64,000 nucleotides of DNA from Coturnix japonica (taxonomy: Eukaryota > Chordata > Aves > Galliformes > Phasianidae). This document shows, piece after piece, positions 1-11,853 of the stretch; positions within the stretch are counted from its first letter, which is position 1; each line of letters begins with the position of its first letter. Below the pieces are notes generated by a model. The model was given only the letters and a program-made list of their open reading frames with translations, made no database searches and was not told the origin of the DNA. The position numbers and the translations under genes were made by a program. Location of the stretch: positions 1,457,510 through 1,521,509 of the forward strand of contig NC_029526.1 in NCBI RefSeq assembly GCF_001577835.2. Reading direction: 5' to 3'.

Positions 1-1299
1 AGGAAGAAAATAGCACTATTTGAACGTTTAATGCTTTTTAAACGTGAAATATGCAGTTCCCTACCACTAACAACAAAAAAACTTTTGTGTTTTTACCAGG
101 AAGAGGGACCTCTTACACCCTCCTCTCTCCACCTCTTCTCAAACTCTTCAACATTTAAAATCCTTACAAGCAAGAACTGTGTGGATCTAGCATCAAGCTA
201 AGAATGCTGTATGACATCTTTAATCTGGTCATGTCCACGTTGTCCTGCCCTGTGGAATACCAAATCACAGCATAAAAATAATTGTTATTGTCACTGGGGT
301 GTAAATTACACCAAGTATAACCTGTTACACAGTCAATGTAGCAAGTAACACTATTAATAAAGTAACAGAGCCAGCTTTAACACACTTCTAACCTCACTAC
401 TCTGCAGAACAGCCTCAGCTTGTTGGAGCTGTGAAGCTCCAGCACCCTCATCAATTAAGAGTTTAAAATACTCACTTTTACAGAACTAAAACATCTACAG
501 GCCAGCACATTTCTCTTTATCAGTAACCCTGTTCAGCCCACTGCTGATAAAGCTGGGGAGAGCTGTCAATGTTTGGTGACAGTGAGCTTCCAAAGTATTC
601 AACACTGATATCCTTTCAGTCAACACTCAATTAAAATCTCCTAAGTTTCAGACACTGACCAGAAAAGGGGATGCTTGGAGGGACCACAGGGAAAGAGGGA
701 TATCTCCCCACAGAACAGAACAGAAGCATCCTTTTTATCTACCTCTATTCTTCTATTCCAGCTTTGCTTTCTGCGATATTTGAATTATGAAATAACAATG
801 GTTGGTAAATGAAAGCAAGATCACCGCCCTTTTCCTTCCAAAAGGCACAGACTCTCCTTAAGGAAACTCCTTCAGACACCACTCAAGAAACATGACGTTA
901 CCAACACACAGCCCAAGGAGCAAGGTGTTCCAGCTGCACAAGTGCACATGTTATAAAAAGGAAGGCATACTTGTTCAGATCCACTCCATGGTGATGTCAG
1001 AGGGCAGAAAAGCCACTTCTGCACTTGTTTACTGGCAAAGGAACCAGCACGTTTTCTGGCATAAAACACCTTGCGTGGACTTACCTTCCAATCAGATCTC
1101 TGGCATGTAGGTAAGGCATGGTAAGCTCGAAGGAAAACAGGATAAGCTGGAAACGTCACTGCTCCACAGGCCCATTTCTGAGCTCCCTTAGCCCTGCAGG
1201 AGCACTGGGACAGTCTGGGGGCAAGACACTGAGTGTGCACACCAATGCAGCTGTGGGAAGGCAAAGGAGAGGTCGTACTGCTGCCTTAACAGAGGGCAG

Positions 1300-1495
1300 G
1301 GAGACAGAACCACATGCTTGGAGGCCAAGCACTGGAACAGGCTGCTCAGAGATACAGAAGACTTATCTTCCGGATACTGAAAATATTTGCTAGATACATC
1401 CCTAAAGAGCCCCATTTAATTTGATAGTTAGCCCTGCTTTGAGCCAGGGGTTGTGCCTCAAGAGATCCCTTCCAACCTAAACTGTTCTGTCATTT
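1300..1495 (+). mobile_element. CR1 LINE 3' fragment
   Basis: The phrase 'actggaacaggctgctcag' and, about 130 bases on, 'gatcccttccaacctaaac' followed by a degraded ATTCTGT terminal unit are the familiar end of bird CR1 non-LTR retrotransposons in plus orientation. It is 5'-truncated and diverged, as most bird CR1 copies are. Confidence 0.65.
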
Positions 1496-4400
1496 TCCAG
1501 CAGGAGGACACGTAAGATTAAGGATGAACAAATCTAAACTTCAAATATAATGAGTTCTTTTTCCACGTATGCAGTTACAACTATACTGATGGAGAGATGA
1601 ACCAGTGGGAGGCAGACTGTGAACAGAGCAGCACAAAGACCCAGTGCCATCTCCTCGCTTGGAGCTGCTTCAGGAGGACAGAACAGTTTCAATACACACA
1701 TCAGGAACCAAGTATCAACTACTGTGGGCTCACACAACACTCCAACAGCCACAAGGGTTAGCAGAGCAGGTAAGAGTTAACAACAGTCACCACTGAGCAG
1801 GAGGGAGCACATTAACATGGAAGTCAGGCAGGGATCAAGGAACCAGTGTGCACCTTTGGTGCATTCAATATAAGCACAAGAATCAATAGATTCCTCCTTA
1901 AAGATGAGAAATTGCACTAAGTTATACACTCAGCAGGCATCCCCAATGCAAACAGCCTAGCACATAAAAGAAAGCTACCAGTTTAAAACACATCACTTCT
2001 AAGACAAGCAGGTACAACCCAATTCAGGGGCAATTTTGAATCCTGACCCACTGTCTCCAAAATCTCTATCAGCTGGGATGTATTTCCTCTGTTTCCTTCT
2101 CCTACCAACCGCGGGCTCACCACAGGACTCACTGTGTCCACCTAAAAAGCAGGCCTGGCCTCAGTGCTAGAAACCACACTGCAGAATAGCTACCACTGCA
2201 CACAGCCTGGAATCCTGAAGGGAAAAAAAACCACCAACAAACCACAAAACTGAAAAGCACTTGTTTTCTTGAATTACCCTGCTTGGCCTCATACAAACAG
2301 CCAGGAGAATCTCGAGCTTGAGAAGCACTGAAGCTACCAGCCAGAAGACCACACGGGTTATATTCAAGTTTGCTCTGCAGCTGAAATGATTCAAGCTAAC
2401 TCTTCCCCATTCCCATCTTTTTAATGCATGTAAGACAGGGAAAGCACTTTGAGATGACAGCCATCTTCACAGCTCAGCCTGCTGTCATGGGCTGATCATG
2501 ACACAGGAGAGCTCAGAGAGTCAAATACTCCCATCTCTGGGCATCATCATAACTTGAAATTACCTGTTGTTGTGTCTGAACTGAAATAATTTCCAGTTGT
2601 TGCCAATCTCAATGCAAAGACGTTAAGAAATAGGAAGAACAGTGGTGCATTTCTCCATCACACAGCCCAAAGGTTCATCGTGTCCTCTATGAAAACAACT
2701 TACATCACGTGCATTGAATCCATCTGCCTACAAATTCTTGTTGTTGAACGTGCCAACAAGAGTAAAGCAGCTGGCTGGTCTCCTTGGCAGGACAGTAGCA
2801 GGGATATCAGAGGACTGATCAAACCACCTCTGGGTTTTGCACAGTGAAGCACCATTCCACTGCACAGCACCATTTCCCAGCTCCCTGGGAGTCTATTTCC
2901 CCTTGCAGTTCAGTATTTGTTCCCTTATTTTTGCTCTAAGTTCTGACAGCAGAGCTATATTCTGTGTCTTGGTAGTGACTTCACCTCACAGGTAAGCATG
3001 CCAGCTCTGCTCACTCCATTAAAGCACCTGACAACGACATTAGCTTCTCTGCTGCAGCATCACCTTGGAAATCCACATTTAAGCTGTTTATCCACTTGAC
3101 TCCCAAAACACAGCTCCGACACAGTGTTCTAGGATGCCATTGGTCTCAATTCAAACTCACCACATTGCCACGCTCCCAGATGGGCAGTTTTACACGCTGC
3201 AGCTTTGACACACACTTGGAATGTTTCAGCTCTGCCTCACTGCCTTATCGCTGGCTGCCACGCCATCAATCACCATTTTATCACACGTAGGTTTCAAACT
3301 GGACATTCTGTACTAACAAGAATCAGTAATGGAAAGCAGTGACAAGGACTATTCCTCAACTAACCCAAACTGGACAGCAGTCACTAATTTTATGCACTGG
3401 TTTTCATTCTGTGAGGTTCTCAAGACAGGTTTACCAAAGTTGAACTTACCAAGCTTTGGTTAAGTTTGCCTCCTTTTATACCAACACATCAGCATTTCCT
3501 CCAATTTCCTGCACTTTCTCTGCTATTCCAAAGTGCTTCACCTACCCAGTAGCCCTTCATTGGTACCACCAGGGATGCTCCAGTGATCCAAGTGGGAAGG
3601 AATGTGCTGGCCATCCCCATCCCAACATACATCTGAAATCCCTCCGCTTTTTAAGATAGAAGCTTTCAGAACAGCAACCTATTTCTAAATACCTCTAGGG
3701 ATAATAAGCATAGCTGTGACTTCCCAATTAAGGTAAAGTAACTCGGTCCAGTTATATAACAGATGTTACTTCTCCTCTGGCTCACAGAGCTGCTTTACCT
3801 GCTGATGTTTCAGAGACATACAAGCTTCTAATCTTCACGCATATTAATACAGACAAAGGTATATGTCACGCTGTGCTTTGGCTTCCATTTTGTTAGAATC
3901 TGATGCACTCAACATAAATTTCTAGATTCTGGGAAGAAAAGAAGAGGTAAAATAAGACTTTAAGTATTAACTGAGCTTGGTTCACAGCCTCTTTATGTGG
4001 CCTTTACACTTGAGTGGCTTTAGAAATGTTAGGGGTTTGTTTTTGCAGCAGGGAATGAAGGGGATTGGGACAACTCAGTGACAAAACAGGATGTATGTGG
4101 GCAGCAAGGGCAGCACCCAGCTGCACTGCAGTCCCTGCCTGCACTCCCAGGGCAGCAAACATATCCTAAAGGAGTAAAACCTGGGAGGGTCCCTAAAACC
4201 AGACCTGTATGTAAAGAGTGCAGCTACACACAGCCAAGAGACAGCGTTATACACAGTCCTCTATAGGGACAGCTGAAGAACAGCTCTTCAAGATCCTTTT
4301 CTATCACACGTCTCCCGAGTGATGCATGTTAATGGCACATTTCTTGAGAACAGCCTCTGTGCTATTTCTGTGCTTTCACCCGCTAACAACCATATTGGAA

Positions 4401-6171
4401 AGACATTAAGATTTGATCTCTCCCAAGTCTTTATACTGAAAGAAGACTTCTGTTTGCATTAGACATCGAGATTGGATTGTTCAGTGTACCTGAACATTAA
4501 CACGAGCTGAAAAATACAACTCCCCACCCACCTCGTGTGTACTCTACTCTCCTTTCCAAGGTTATTTCTGTTAACCAAAAAAATACTGAGATCACTGAGC
4601 CCAGCAGCTATTTGGTTTACTTATTAAGCATGCCTAGAATAAGCACACGCCATACAACTGCTGAAGAGTGACAGATAATTGGAGAGGAGGAGGAGGAGCA
4701 GCAGTGCTTTAACTGAAACCAGAGCATCCTTCAGTACAAAAAGAAAGCAACATCTTGAGTTACAGTCCATATAGGAAGGGTTCTAAGTTTCAGCCCCAAA
4801 AAACAAGCCACAAGAGCAGTGATCTGAGCCATTTACATGAGCAGTAAATATAATTTTGACCAATATAAAAAGGGATATTCACATATCTATGTGCAGAGCT
4901 CATGCAGCATTAGGTAGAAGCTGTACTGAAGCACCAAGGGTTGGTCCAACAGGCTGTGCAAGGCATCCAAACCTTCCAGAGCAACCAACAGGGCCTGCAG
5001 CTGAGCACAGGTCAGTACATTAACACAACTACTGTGCTTGCTTCCAGCTCCACAGCAAAAGCAGAAGCCCAGCAGCTGAGACACCACATGCTGCTGTGGT
5101 TGTGGCTGCTCCTCATGGTTAAGGATTTATAGAGCACACAGCGATCCCAATGCTCTGCTGCTCTCTCGAGCATTCAATCTCTACTAAACACTACGTAAGA
5201 GAAGCAAAAGTAGCCAAAGGTAGAATCAATTTGTGTGCAAAGCTTTTAGGACTATAATAAGGGCAGGAGAAGCCCTGAACCTCAATGCATGGCTTGTTGG
5301 TGGGCTCTCAGCTACACCTCTGCCAGATCCAAGGCCAGGGAACAACCCCCCTTGCAGACACACAGAGGAGAAAGCAGCAGCATGGAAGGAATTTGCTTTT
5401 TCTTCCTTTATACAATGTTCAGTGCTGGTTTCTCCAGTACTTGTGATGCCCCTCATTCATTTGCACAGCAACAGTAACTTTGGCCTTGTTCTCTCCCTGC
5501 CCAAATTACAGGTTATGGCTTTGTGTGCTTTTGGTTTTTTTCTTTTCCCCTCAGAAATAACCAACAAACCAAAAACAGAGCAGGAAGAGCTGAGCACAAC
5601 TCGATCCCACAAGCAGTGATCAATCTGCCCAGGTACAGAGCATAAGGGCAAGGAACACGCTGGCTCTTCAAAGAGCAAAGAGCCCAGCAACACTCCCCAC
5701 CTCCCTTCCAAAACCATCAGGAGAAAAGCAGGATATTAAGCACTACAGGGAAGAAATTCTTAAGTGATTAATAGTATACAAACAACACAGGTCAGCTTCT
5801 GGCCTTTACAGACTGAAGTATCAGGTAGCTACTGACCCGCAGCCACAAAGCCTGGTAGCAACACACATCCCAGCTCACAGCCAAGGCACAGGCTGCCAGC
5901 ACCAGGAGCTGTGCCTGGATTAGCTCTTTCCCTTGCTGACGGCGTGGGCAGGAGCTGCAGCAGGCTCAGCACTGGAGTGACAGCTCAGCAAACTCCCTGA
6001 GCCATGTTAGTTCAGCTGCAGGGCCACCGGGGAGTAGAGCAAGTGCAATTCTGCACCTTTTGACTCTGACGTCGTGCCTCAAAAATATCCCGCGAGGAGC
6101 TTCGTGAGCGTTAAGGAAATCATTCGCTGCATCTTCCTTATAAATACAGAAGATATTAATACTGAGTTAGA

Positions 6172-6335
6172 AACATAGAATCATTAAGGTTCAAAAAGAC
6201 CACTAAGATCACCACGTCCAACCTCAATCCATCCACACTGACAGCATCACGTCCCTCAGTGCCATATCCCCGTGGTTCTGGACCACCTTAAGGTTGGGGG
6301 CTCCACCACCTCCCTGGACAGCTGTGCCGCTAATA
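6172..6335 (-). mobile_element. CR1 LINE 3' fragment
   Basis: Starts with 'atagaatcattaaggttc', the reverse complement of the CR1 3' terminus, then 'gaccactaagatcacc' and a 'cctccctggacagctgtg' block, all in the order expected for a minus-strand CR1 end. It is 5'-truncated. Confidence 0.8.
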
Positions 6336-6876
6336 AGAGAATAACTGTATCCAACTGAAATTGCATAGGGCAGCAAGGGGACATAGAGACAGAGTCCTTC
6401 TTACATTATGGTGTCTGATAGTTTGGAGGTGCTGCCATACCTGCCATTGGGGTGACAGCCCCCATCCAAAGGCATTCAAGGAGCTCTCCAAAACAGGAGT
6501 GCAGCCCTTAAAGGACTTGCAAAACGCAGTCCAAAGAGAAAAGCAAAATGAAAGTAAGAAAAACGACCATCCTATGGAAAAAAAAGAAAGCATTGCTTGG
6601 TTCATATGCTCAAGACCTTCTTTGGTCCTCATGGTTTCTCCTGCACTAACATAGAAGGTAAAATGGGACTGAAGGAAGAATTCAGAGCCACTCCTCATGC
6701 CCAAAAGACAGCCACCAGTTCAACAGGCTCAGCACGAGCAAAGCGTGGGACCTGAGAAAGCACTTAAACACTTCCTGCACGGAACCAAATCTCAAGGCTG
6801 TACACACGGAGCAGCTCAGGCACTGTTAACAACACCTCTGGGGTTCATTAGCAACTGGCAGCAAACAGGGAGTGGA

Positions 6877-6898
6877 GGGGGGGGGGGGGGGGGGGGGG
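6877..6898 (+). repeat. Poly(G) run of 22 bases
   Basis: An uninterrupted run of 22 G after 'agtgga'. The true length is uncertain because homopolymers of this size are often miscounted. Confidence 0.9.
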
Positions 6899-7009
6899 AG
6901 CAAAAGACCGGGTAAAAAATAGGAAGTCAGCAACAGGAAAGCGGGTGTGCTCTCAGCAGCAGTGCTAAGGGCTGAGTCCTGGGGACGGCCACAAGGAACA
7001 AAATGAAGG

Positions 7010-8400
7010 CAGACTGATGGCATCTGGAGCTCTAAGCACGGCAGGAAACATCAAGTTGATGCAGGGCGCAGAATTGTGTGCTATCGCCCCTTTTGTACGA
7101 TTCAAAGCAGCGATATCCACGGGTTGGGGGGGGTGGAGGATCACATTTTGCAGTACGTTTTCTAGCTCGGAGCCGAGGCCTGCAAGGAGGGGGGGGGTGG
7201 GGGGAAGCGGGAGGGCAGCGAGGCGAGAGCGGGCGCCCCCCAGCCGTGCCAGGGCCGGCGCTGCATGGCGCTGCTCAGCCTGCCTTGCAGAGGGAGCTCG
7301 AGTCCCGCTCTGCGCCTCGCAGCGCCTCTCCCTCCGCAGCGCACACGGCGGCAGCGCAGCGAGGTGGCGGCAGGAAGGGGCTGCGGGCCGGGCCGGGCCA
7401 ACAGAACCGCCGCAACGCTCCGCTCCGGCTCCGAAACCCCACGAGGAGCTGGAGGAGGGAGAAAAGAGAGAGCCCCGAGGAGGTGGGAGATGGGGAGGAG
7501 GAAGCGGGGGCGGGGGTATGGGGGGGGGAAAAGCAAGAGCGGCCGAACGGGGGGAGCGGGCCGGCGCGGAACGCGGGGCGGGGAGGGAGGGGAGGAGGGA
7601 GGGAAAGGGAAGGAGAAAGGAGGGAAGGGGGGGGAGGGGGGGGGCGGCGGTTCGCGTGGCGGGAGGGGGGCGGCCGGCGGGCCCCGGTGGGGCGGCGGGG
7701 AGACAAAGGGAGGAAAATAGGCGGCCGCCAGGGGCCGGGCGGGCCGCGGCCCAGCGCCGCGCTGTGGGGAACGGCGGCGGTGGCAGCGGGCAGGCGCGGG
7801 CCGCGCTGGGGACGATAGAGGGAGACAAAGCCCCCTGCTTCCCCGGCGGCGGCCGCTGCGGGGCCCCAGCCGGCGCGGAGCCCCATCGTGACACCTAGAG
7901 GCCGGAGAAAGCGACTGCAAACCCCCCGCTCACCGCTTACCTGCGCCCGCGCCCCCGCCGGGCTCCGCTCCCGGCGCCGAGGCCCCGCCGCACGCCGCCC
8001 CGCAGCCCGGCCCGGGCCCCGCCGAGCCGCCTTTCCCGTCGCGCCCCGCCGCGGCCCGGCCGCTCGCGCCCAGCACCAGCTCGAGGTTTAATCGCTCCAC
8101 AGTCGCTTCGGACACAAAATGGCGGCGGGCGGGGCGGAGTGCGCATGCGCGAGCGCGGCTGCCGCGGACCGCCGGCTGGAGCGGGGGGGGGAGGGAGAGG
8201 AAAGGGGGGGGGAGGGGACGGCGCGCGCGGGGAAGCGGCAGCGCGCGGGGCATGATGGGAGGGAGGGGCGGGGCGGGGCGCGCGCCAACTTCAAACGCGG
8301 GCCTGCGGCCGCGGCGTCACCTCGCGTGCGTGTGTGCGTGCGTGCGTCACGTGGGGGCGGGGTCACGTCGCGCTGAGGGGAGGCCGCGCCCCGCCCCGCC
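7010..8400. promoter_or_regulatory. CpG island promoter (probable CTCF promoter)
   Basis: Roughly 1.4 kb of dense CpG and GC sequence. From about 7.1 to 7.7 kb the plus strand has many runs of 5-9 G with strong G-quadruplex potential. Near the presumed start sites lie a YY1-type site (AAAATGGCGGC, 8,116-8,126), an NRF1-type palindrome (TGCGCATGCGCG, 8,140-8,151), GC boxes around 8,260-8,285 and an E-box CACGTG at 8,348. There is no TATA box, so this is a housekeeping-type promoter. I recall published work on the chicken CTCF promoter that noted a YY1 element, which agrees. Position just downstream of RIPOR1 on the same strand matches the human order RIPOR1 then CTCF. Confidence 0.7.
7941..8115 (-). 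other. CTCF: Non-coding first exon of the CpG-island gene (probable CTCF 5' UTR)
   Basis: Read on the minus strand, a GC-rich stretch ends in a strong donor (GCAG then GTAAGCGG, intron beginning at 7,940). It has no ATG-started frame resembling a known protein, fitting a 5' UTR exon; human CTCF also begins with a non-coding exon. The upstream limit is a guess placed at the YY1-type site. CTCF is assigned only by synteny: in human it lies immediately downstream of RIPOR1 on the same strand, as here. Confidence 0.5.
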
Positions 8401-10280
8401 CTGAGGGAGTGCGGAGTTCTCCACAGAGCGAGATGGGTTGGGACCCAGCACGGCCCTGCCCTGCAAGGGCTCTAAGTACTCACACACACCACGTCGGGAG
8501 TAACTGGCTGCTCATGTTCCATCTGCCTCTTGCTGGGAGCTGTCCTATGGCAGGTGCTGCATGTCCTTTGTGTGAGGAAGCAGAGACACGTTCTCCTGGC
8601 CTTTGCTTGGCAGAGATGCCTGAAAGCATCCACCGCTGTGTGCTGGGTACGGCTGAACCCTGGGCCTCGGGTCCCTCCATCACAGGCGCTTTGGAGCTGA
8701 TTCGCATGGGATCCTTTGCAATGCATTCAGCATCCTGAACATCACCCTCCACGTTACACACCCAGAGGCAGATGTTGCTCAGGCATCAAAATCTGGCTCA
8801 TTTCTCAGGCTTGAGACTCAGGTCACAGCTTGTGATGCCCCAAAGAGGCAGCGGCTCCTTGGGGTTGTTCTGCTTGGTGTTCTTGGGGTCACTGAATGTG
8901 ATGTCCTGAGCTTTGCCAGCCCTAATGCTCCCCAAAGAGAGGATGTGTTGGCTGGTTGTTATTTGCTGGTACAAAAAGGCTGTGCACTCCTTTATTTACA
9001 AGGGAAACAGCAGTAAATGGGGTGAAGGAAAAAGCTTCTCAGAGCATGTGAGTAATGTAACCATGACACAGACACCTTCCCACGGGCTGCAGCTCCTGCA
9101 AAAAAGCAAGTGGCTGCAACAGTCATTGGTGCTGCTGAGCAGCACATCCGTGAGAGGGGTTTGAAGTGCTGACACATTGGGCTGACAGACATGGTGCTGG
9201 AGCACTGTCTCCTTTGAAACAGCAAGAATGCTGCTGCACAGTGCATATTCCTGCATAAGGGCTGGAGGGAAAAGTTCAGTCCTCCCTTTCCCATCACCAG
9301 TGCATCCTTGGTGATGCTATTGCAAGCTCATTCAGAACAAGGGGCTGGGCAATGCATTCCTAAATTGACTCATATATGTATATATATTTATTTTTTTTCC
9401 CCTAGATGATGTTAAAGCCACACAAATGAGGTTATTCCTATGAGTTCCAGGAGCAGAGTCATTTTGTCCTGACGTGCAGCACCCTGCCTGCCCTGACAGA
9501 AGGCTGCTTCCCTGCTCCAGTCTCTGCAGCCAAGGTACAGCTTATCCTGGAAGATGGTATTCTGCTGCAGGGATGGGGCCAGGCTTTGGCAGAGCAAGAA
9601 CACCCACATAAGCTGCTGGAGCACTGAGCTGTTCTTATTTCCAGAGGTTAGTCAAGGGAAAAAGAAAGAACGCCAAACATAGAAGTCTGGGCCACTTATT
9701 ACCTGCAGGGTATTCCTGTCCACAGCTATTACCCAACATGTGCCAGCCAAGACCCCTATCCTCACTCTGGGTCCCAGGTACCCAGCACAGACCTGGGTGG
9801 CAGAGAGCTGAAAAGAGCTGCCCTGAGTGGCCTCCTGGCCTCGCAGGCTTATGGTACTAAAGCACACCCCAGTAATGAGAGATGCCTGGGTGCCCTTGCT
9901 GCTGACATGGTGCTTCCTATCTCCTTACAAGGAAGCAGATGTCCCATCTGGGGCACCCTGTGTGCCATGGTATGCTGTCATCCCTTTTGCATGCTCTTAC
10001 AATGCACCACCACTTGCAGCCCCCTACCAAAACAGAACAACCCAAGAGCCTGAGCTCCTTGGTACCTCTGGGTCCCCTGTGAGGGCAGCGCAGGCAGGCA
10101 GAGCCAGCAGGATAAGAACATGGAGTCTGAGGCAGCCTGACAAAGGACCTTTAGTAAGAACAGAGGTCCTGGAGGCTGCGAGCTGCTGGGCTTTGCTAAG
10201 AAACCCACTGAGATGCTGCTGGCCCCAGGGGTCCTTGCTTCTGCTGGCTGATGGGGCATTTTGCTGCTTTATCCTACTCA
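8400..10280. other. Intergenic, between CTCF-type promoter and RIPOR1 3' end
   Basis: No exon or RNA gene recognised. It contains a short TA-rich and T-rich tract near 9,370-9,402 and otherwise ordinary unique sequence. Open frames here (the longest 191 codons at about 9.8-10.4 kb) lack any recognisable domain and run into a CR1 copy. Confidence 0.6.
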
Positions 10281-10284
10281 GAAC

Positions 10285-10705
10285 TGTGAGGGCTGCTAAG
10301 GTGATTAAGAGATTGGAGCATCTGCCATATAAAAAACAGGCTGGAAGAATGAAGGCTTGGAGTGGTTCTTATCCACGTCTCTCAACACTTAGTGGTGGGT
10401 AAAGAAGACAGGCAGATTCTCCTTAGCGGCACCCAGTGACAGAATGAGAGCCATAGTGATAATAAAATGCAGGATTTCCATTTAAACTAAAGAAATGCTT
10501 TTTTCCTGTGAGGGTGGCTGAATACTGAAACAGGTGGTATAGCAGCATTCTGTCATCTCCATCCTCAGAAACAGTCAAAACCCAACACGACATGGCCCTG
10601 AGCAGCCTGCTCAAGCTAACACCATATTGAGCAGGGGGGAATGGAAGGCTGTGTTCACTGTGTTCAGAGGTCCCTTCCCAGCTCAACTCCATAATTCCTT
10701 GATCC
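10285..10705 (+). mobile_element. CR1 LINE 3' end, about 420 bp
   Basis: Successive blocks match the CR1 end in order: 'ttggagcatctgccatat', a 'ggcacccagtgacagaatg' block, 'ggatttccatttaaac', 'tgtgagggtggctgaatac', then 'gcagcctgctcaagctaac' and 'aggtcccttcccagctcaa'. This is the longest CR1 3' end in the left part of the window. It is 5'-truncated and clearly old. Confidence 0.85.
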
Positions 10706-11029
10706 GCTGTGGCTCAGTATCACTGTGATGAGACATACACAGTCCTACTGCTCTCACTTCCAGCCATTGCCTCCTTCCTCTGGGGCAGGTCAGGACTTCC
10801 CTGTGCTGAGTATGTGACCCTGCTCTGCCCATTGCAGCATGGCACCTTCTTATGCTCTGCAGCATCTTGATAACTCAGAGAGCTCAGGGGAAGCAAGAAC
10901 TCCTTTCACTGCTACGAGAGATGCCTGTCTCACTGTTGGTAAAAGCAGAAGGTTGATCCTCAGCTGAGAAACATCCAACTTGGTCAATCCAGCTCCCTGC
11001 CCCTCGGCACCCACGCAACACCAACGCTC

Positions 11030-11853
11030 TTTTAAAGGTTTGCTTTTATTTCTGCTTTTAAAATCAAAATTAGTCATTCTCTGTAATTACATTATATATA
11101 TAGATTTATAGAGACATTATAGAAAAAGAATTTGTTGCTTTCCTCCTGCAAACAAAAAAAACAGTAAATAAAAAATAAACCAACAAGGAAAAGGTGGCAG
11201 TGTCCATCTGTCCGTCCCTCTGTCGCTCCTCCTGCCCCTGCCCTCCCCAGCAGAGGGGAAGGGCTCTGGGCTGGGGCTGTGCCTCACTGTGCTCCAACAT
11301 GGGGAGGGACAGGAGCATGCGGAGCTGGAAAGAAGAAACGCCAGCAGAATATATTAATATTATCTCATATCTCATTTTATTTAAGTCCTGCGGACTTCCA
11401 GGTGTGGCAAAAGGGGCAGCAGTTCCTTCCCAGCTCAGGCGACTTCTGGAAAGAAACAGCATCGCTTCCAAAGTGTTGGTCCTTCCAGGACAGGGCACGT
11501 GTCCCCAAGCAACTGGAAGGCAAGAGGCGGAGGAATCCAGTGCGTCTCCCTGCCGCTCCGATCCCAGCAGCTGTAGCACGAAGGGTGGGTTCCCTGTGTG
11601 TTTTCAATAGCAGTCGAAGGGTTGGGGTGTGCAGCGAGCCCCTCCTCGCACAGGGGTGTATGTGTGGCACCCCTTGTGGCTGGTGCTTGGGGCAGGGGAA
11701 GCGGTGCTCCATAAGGCAGTGTGCGGCCGCGGCGAGCGTGATGCTGCGGTGCTGCTGTGAGCAGGGCCGGTGGCTGGGCCCAGTCTGTGAGCCCGTGTGC
11801 AGCCCAGCAGTGCCTTTGTCCTCAAGGGATAGCAGGTGGCTCCGTGCGGCATC
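11030..11853 (-). other. RIPOR1: RIPOR1 3' untranslated region with poly(A) signals
   Basis: Sequence after the RIPOR1 stop codon on the minus strand. Two AATAAA hexamers read on the minus strand, at 11,376-11,381 and 11,045-11,050, giving possible UTRs of roughly 0.5 and 0.8 kb. Which is used cannot be told from sequence. A short repeated TATATA tract lies just beyond the distal signal. Confidence 0.55.

Larger units (their letters stand above)
1..7940 (-). other. Probable first intron of CTCF; no coding exon seen
   Basis: About 7.9 kb with no convincing coding exon on either strand; open frames here are short and match no family I recognise. The splice donor at 7,940 (minus strand) opens leftward into this stretch, so I read it as intron 1 of the gene driven by the CpG island at 7.0-8.4 kb. 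None of the CTCF zinc-finger or N-terminal sequence that I know occurs here, which fits human CTCF, whose coding sequence begins only after a long first intron. It holds CR1 fragments near 1.3-1.5 kb and 6.2-6.3 kb and a 22-base G run at 6,877. The assignment to CTCF rests on synteny with RIPOR1, not on coding sequence. Confidence 0.45.

Noticed and set aside
6965-7920. Several open frames of 150-309 codons on both strands in the CpG island
   Set aside because: They are Pro/Ala/Arg/Gly-rich, occur in many frames at once, and result from high GC content. No conserved domain is visible.
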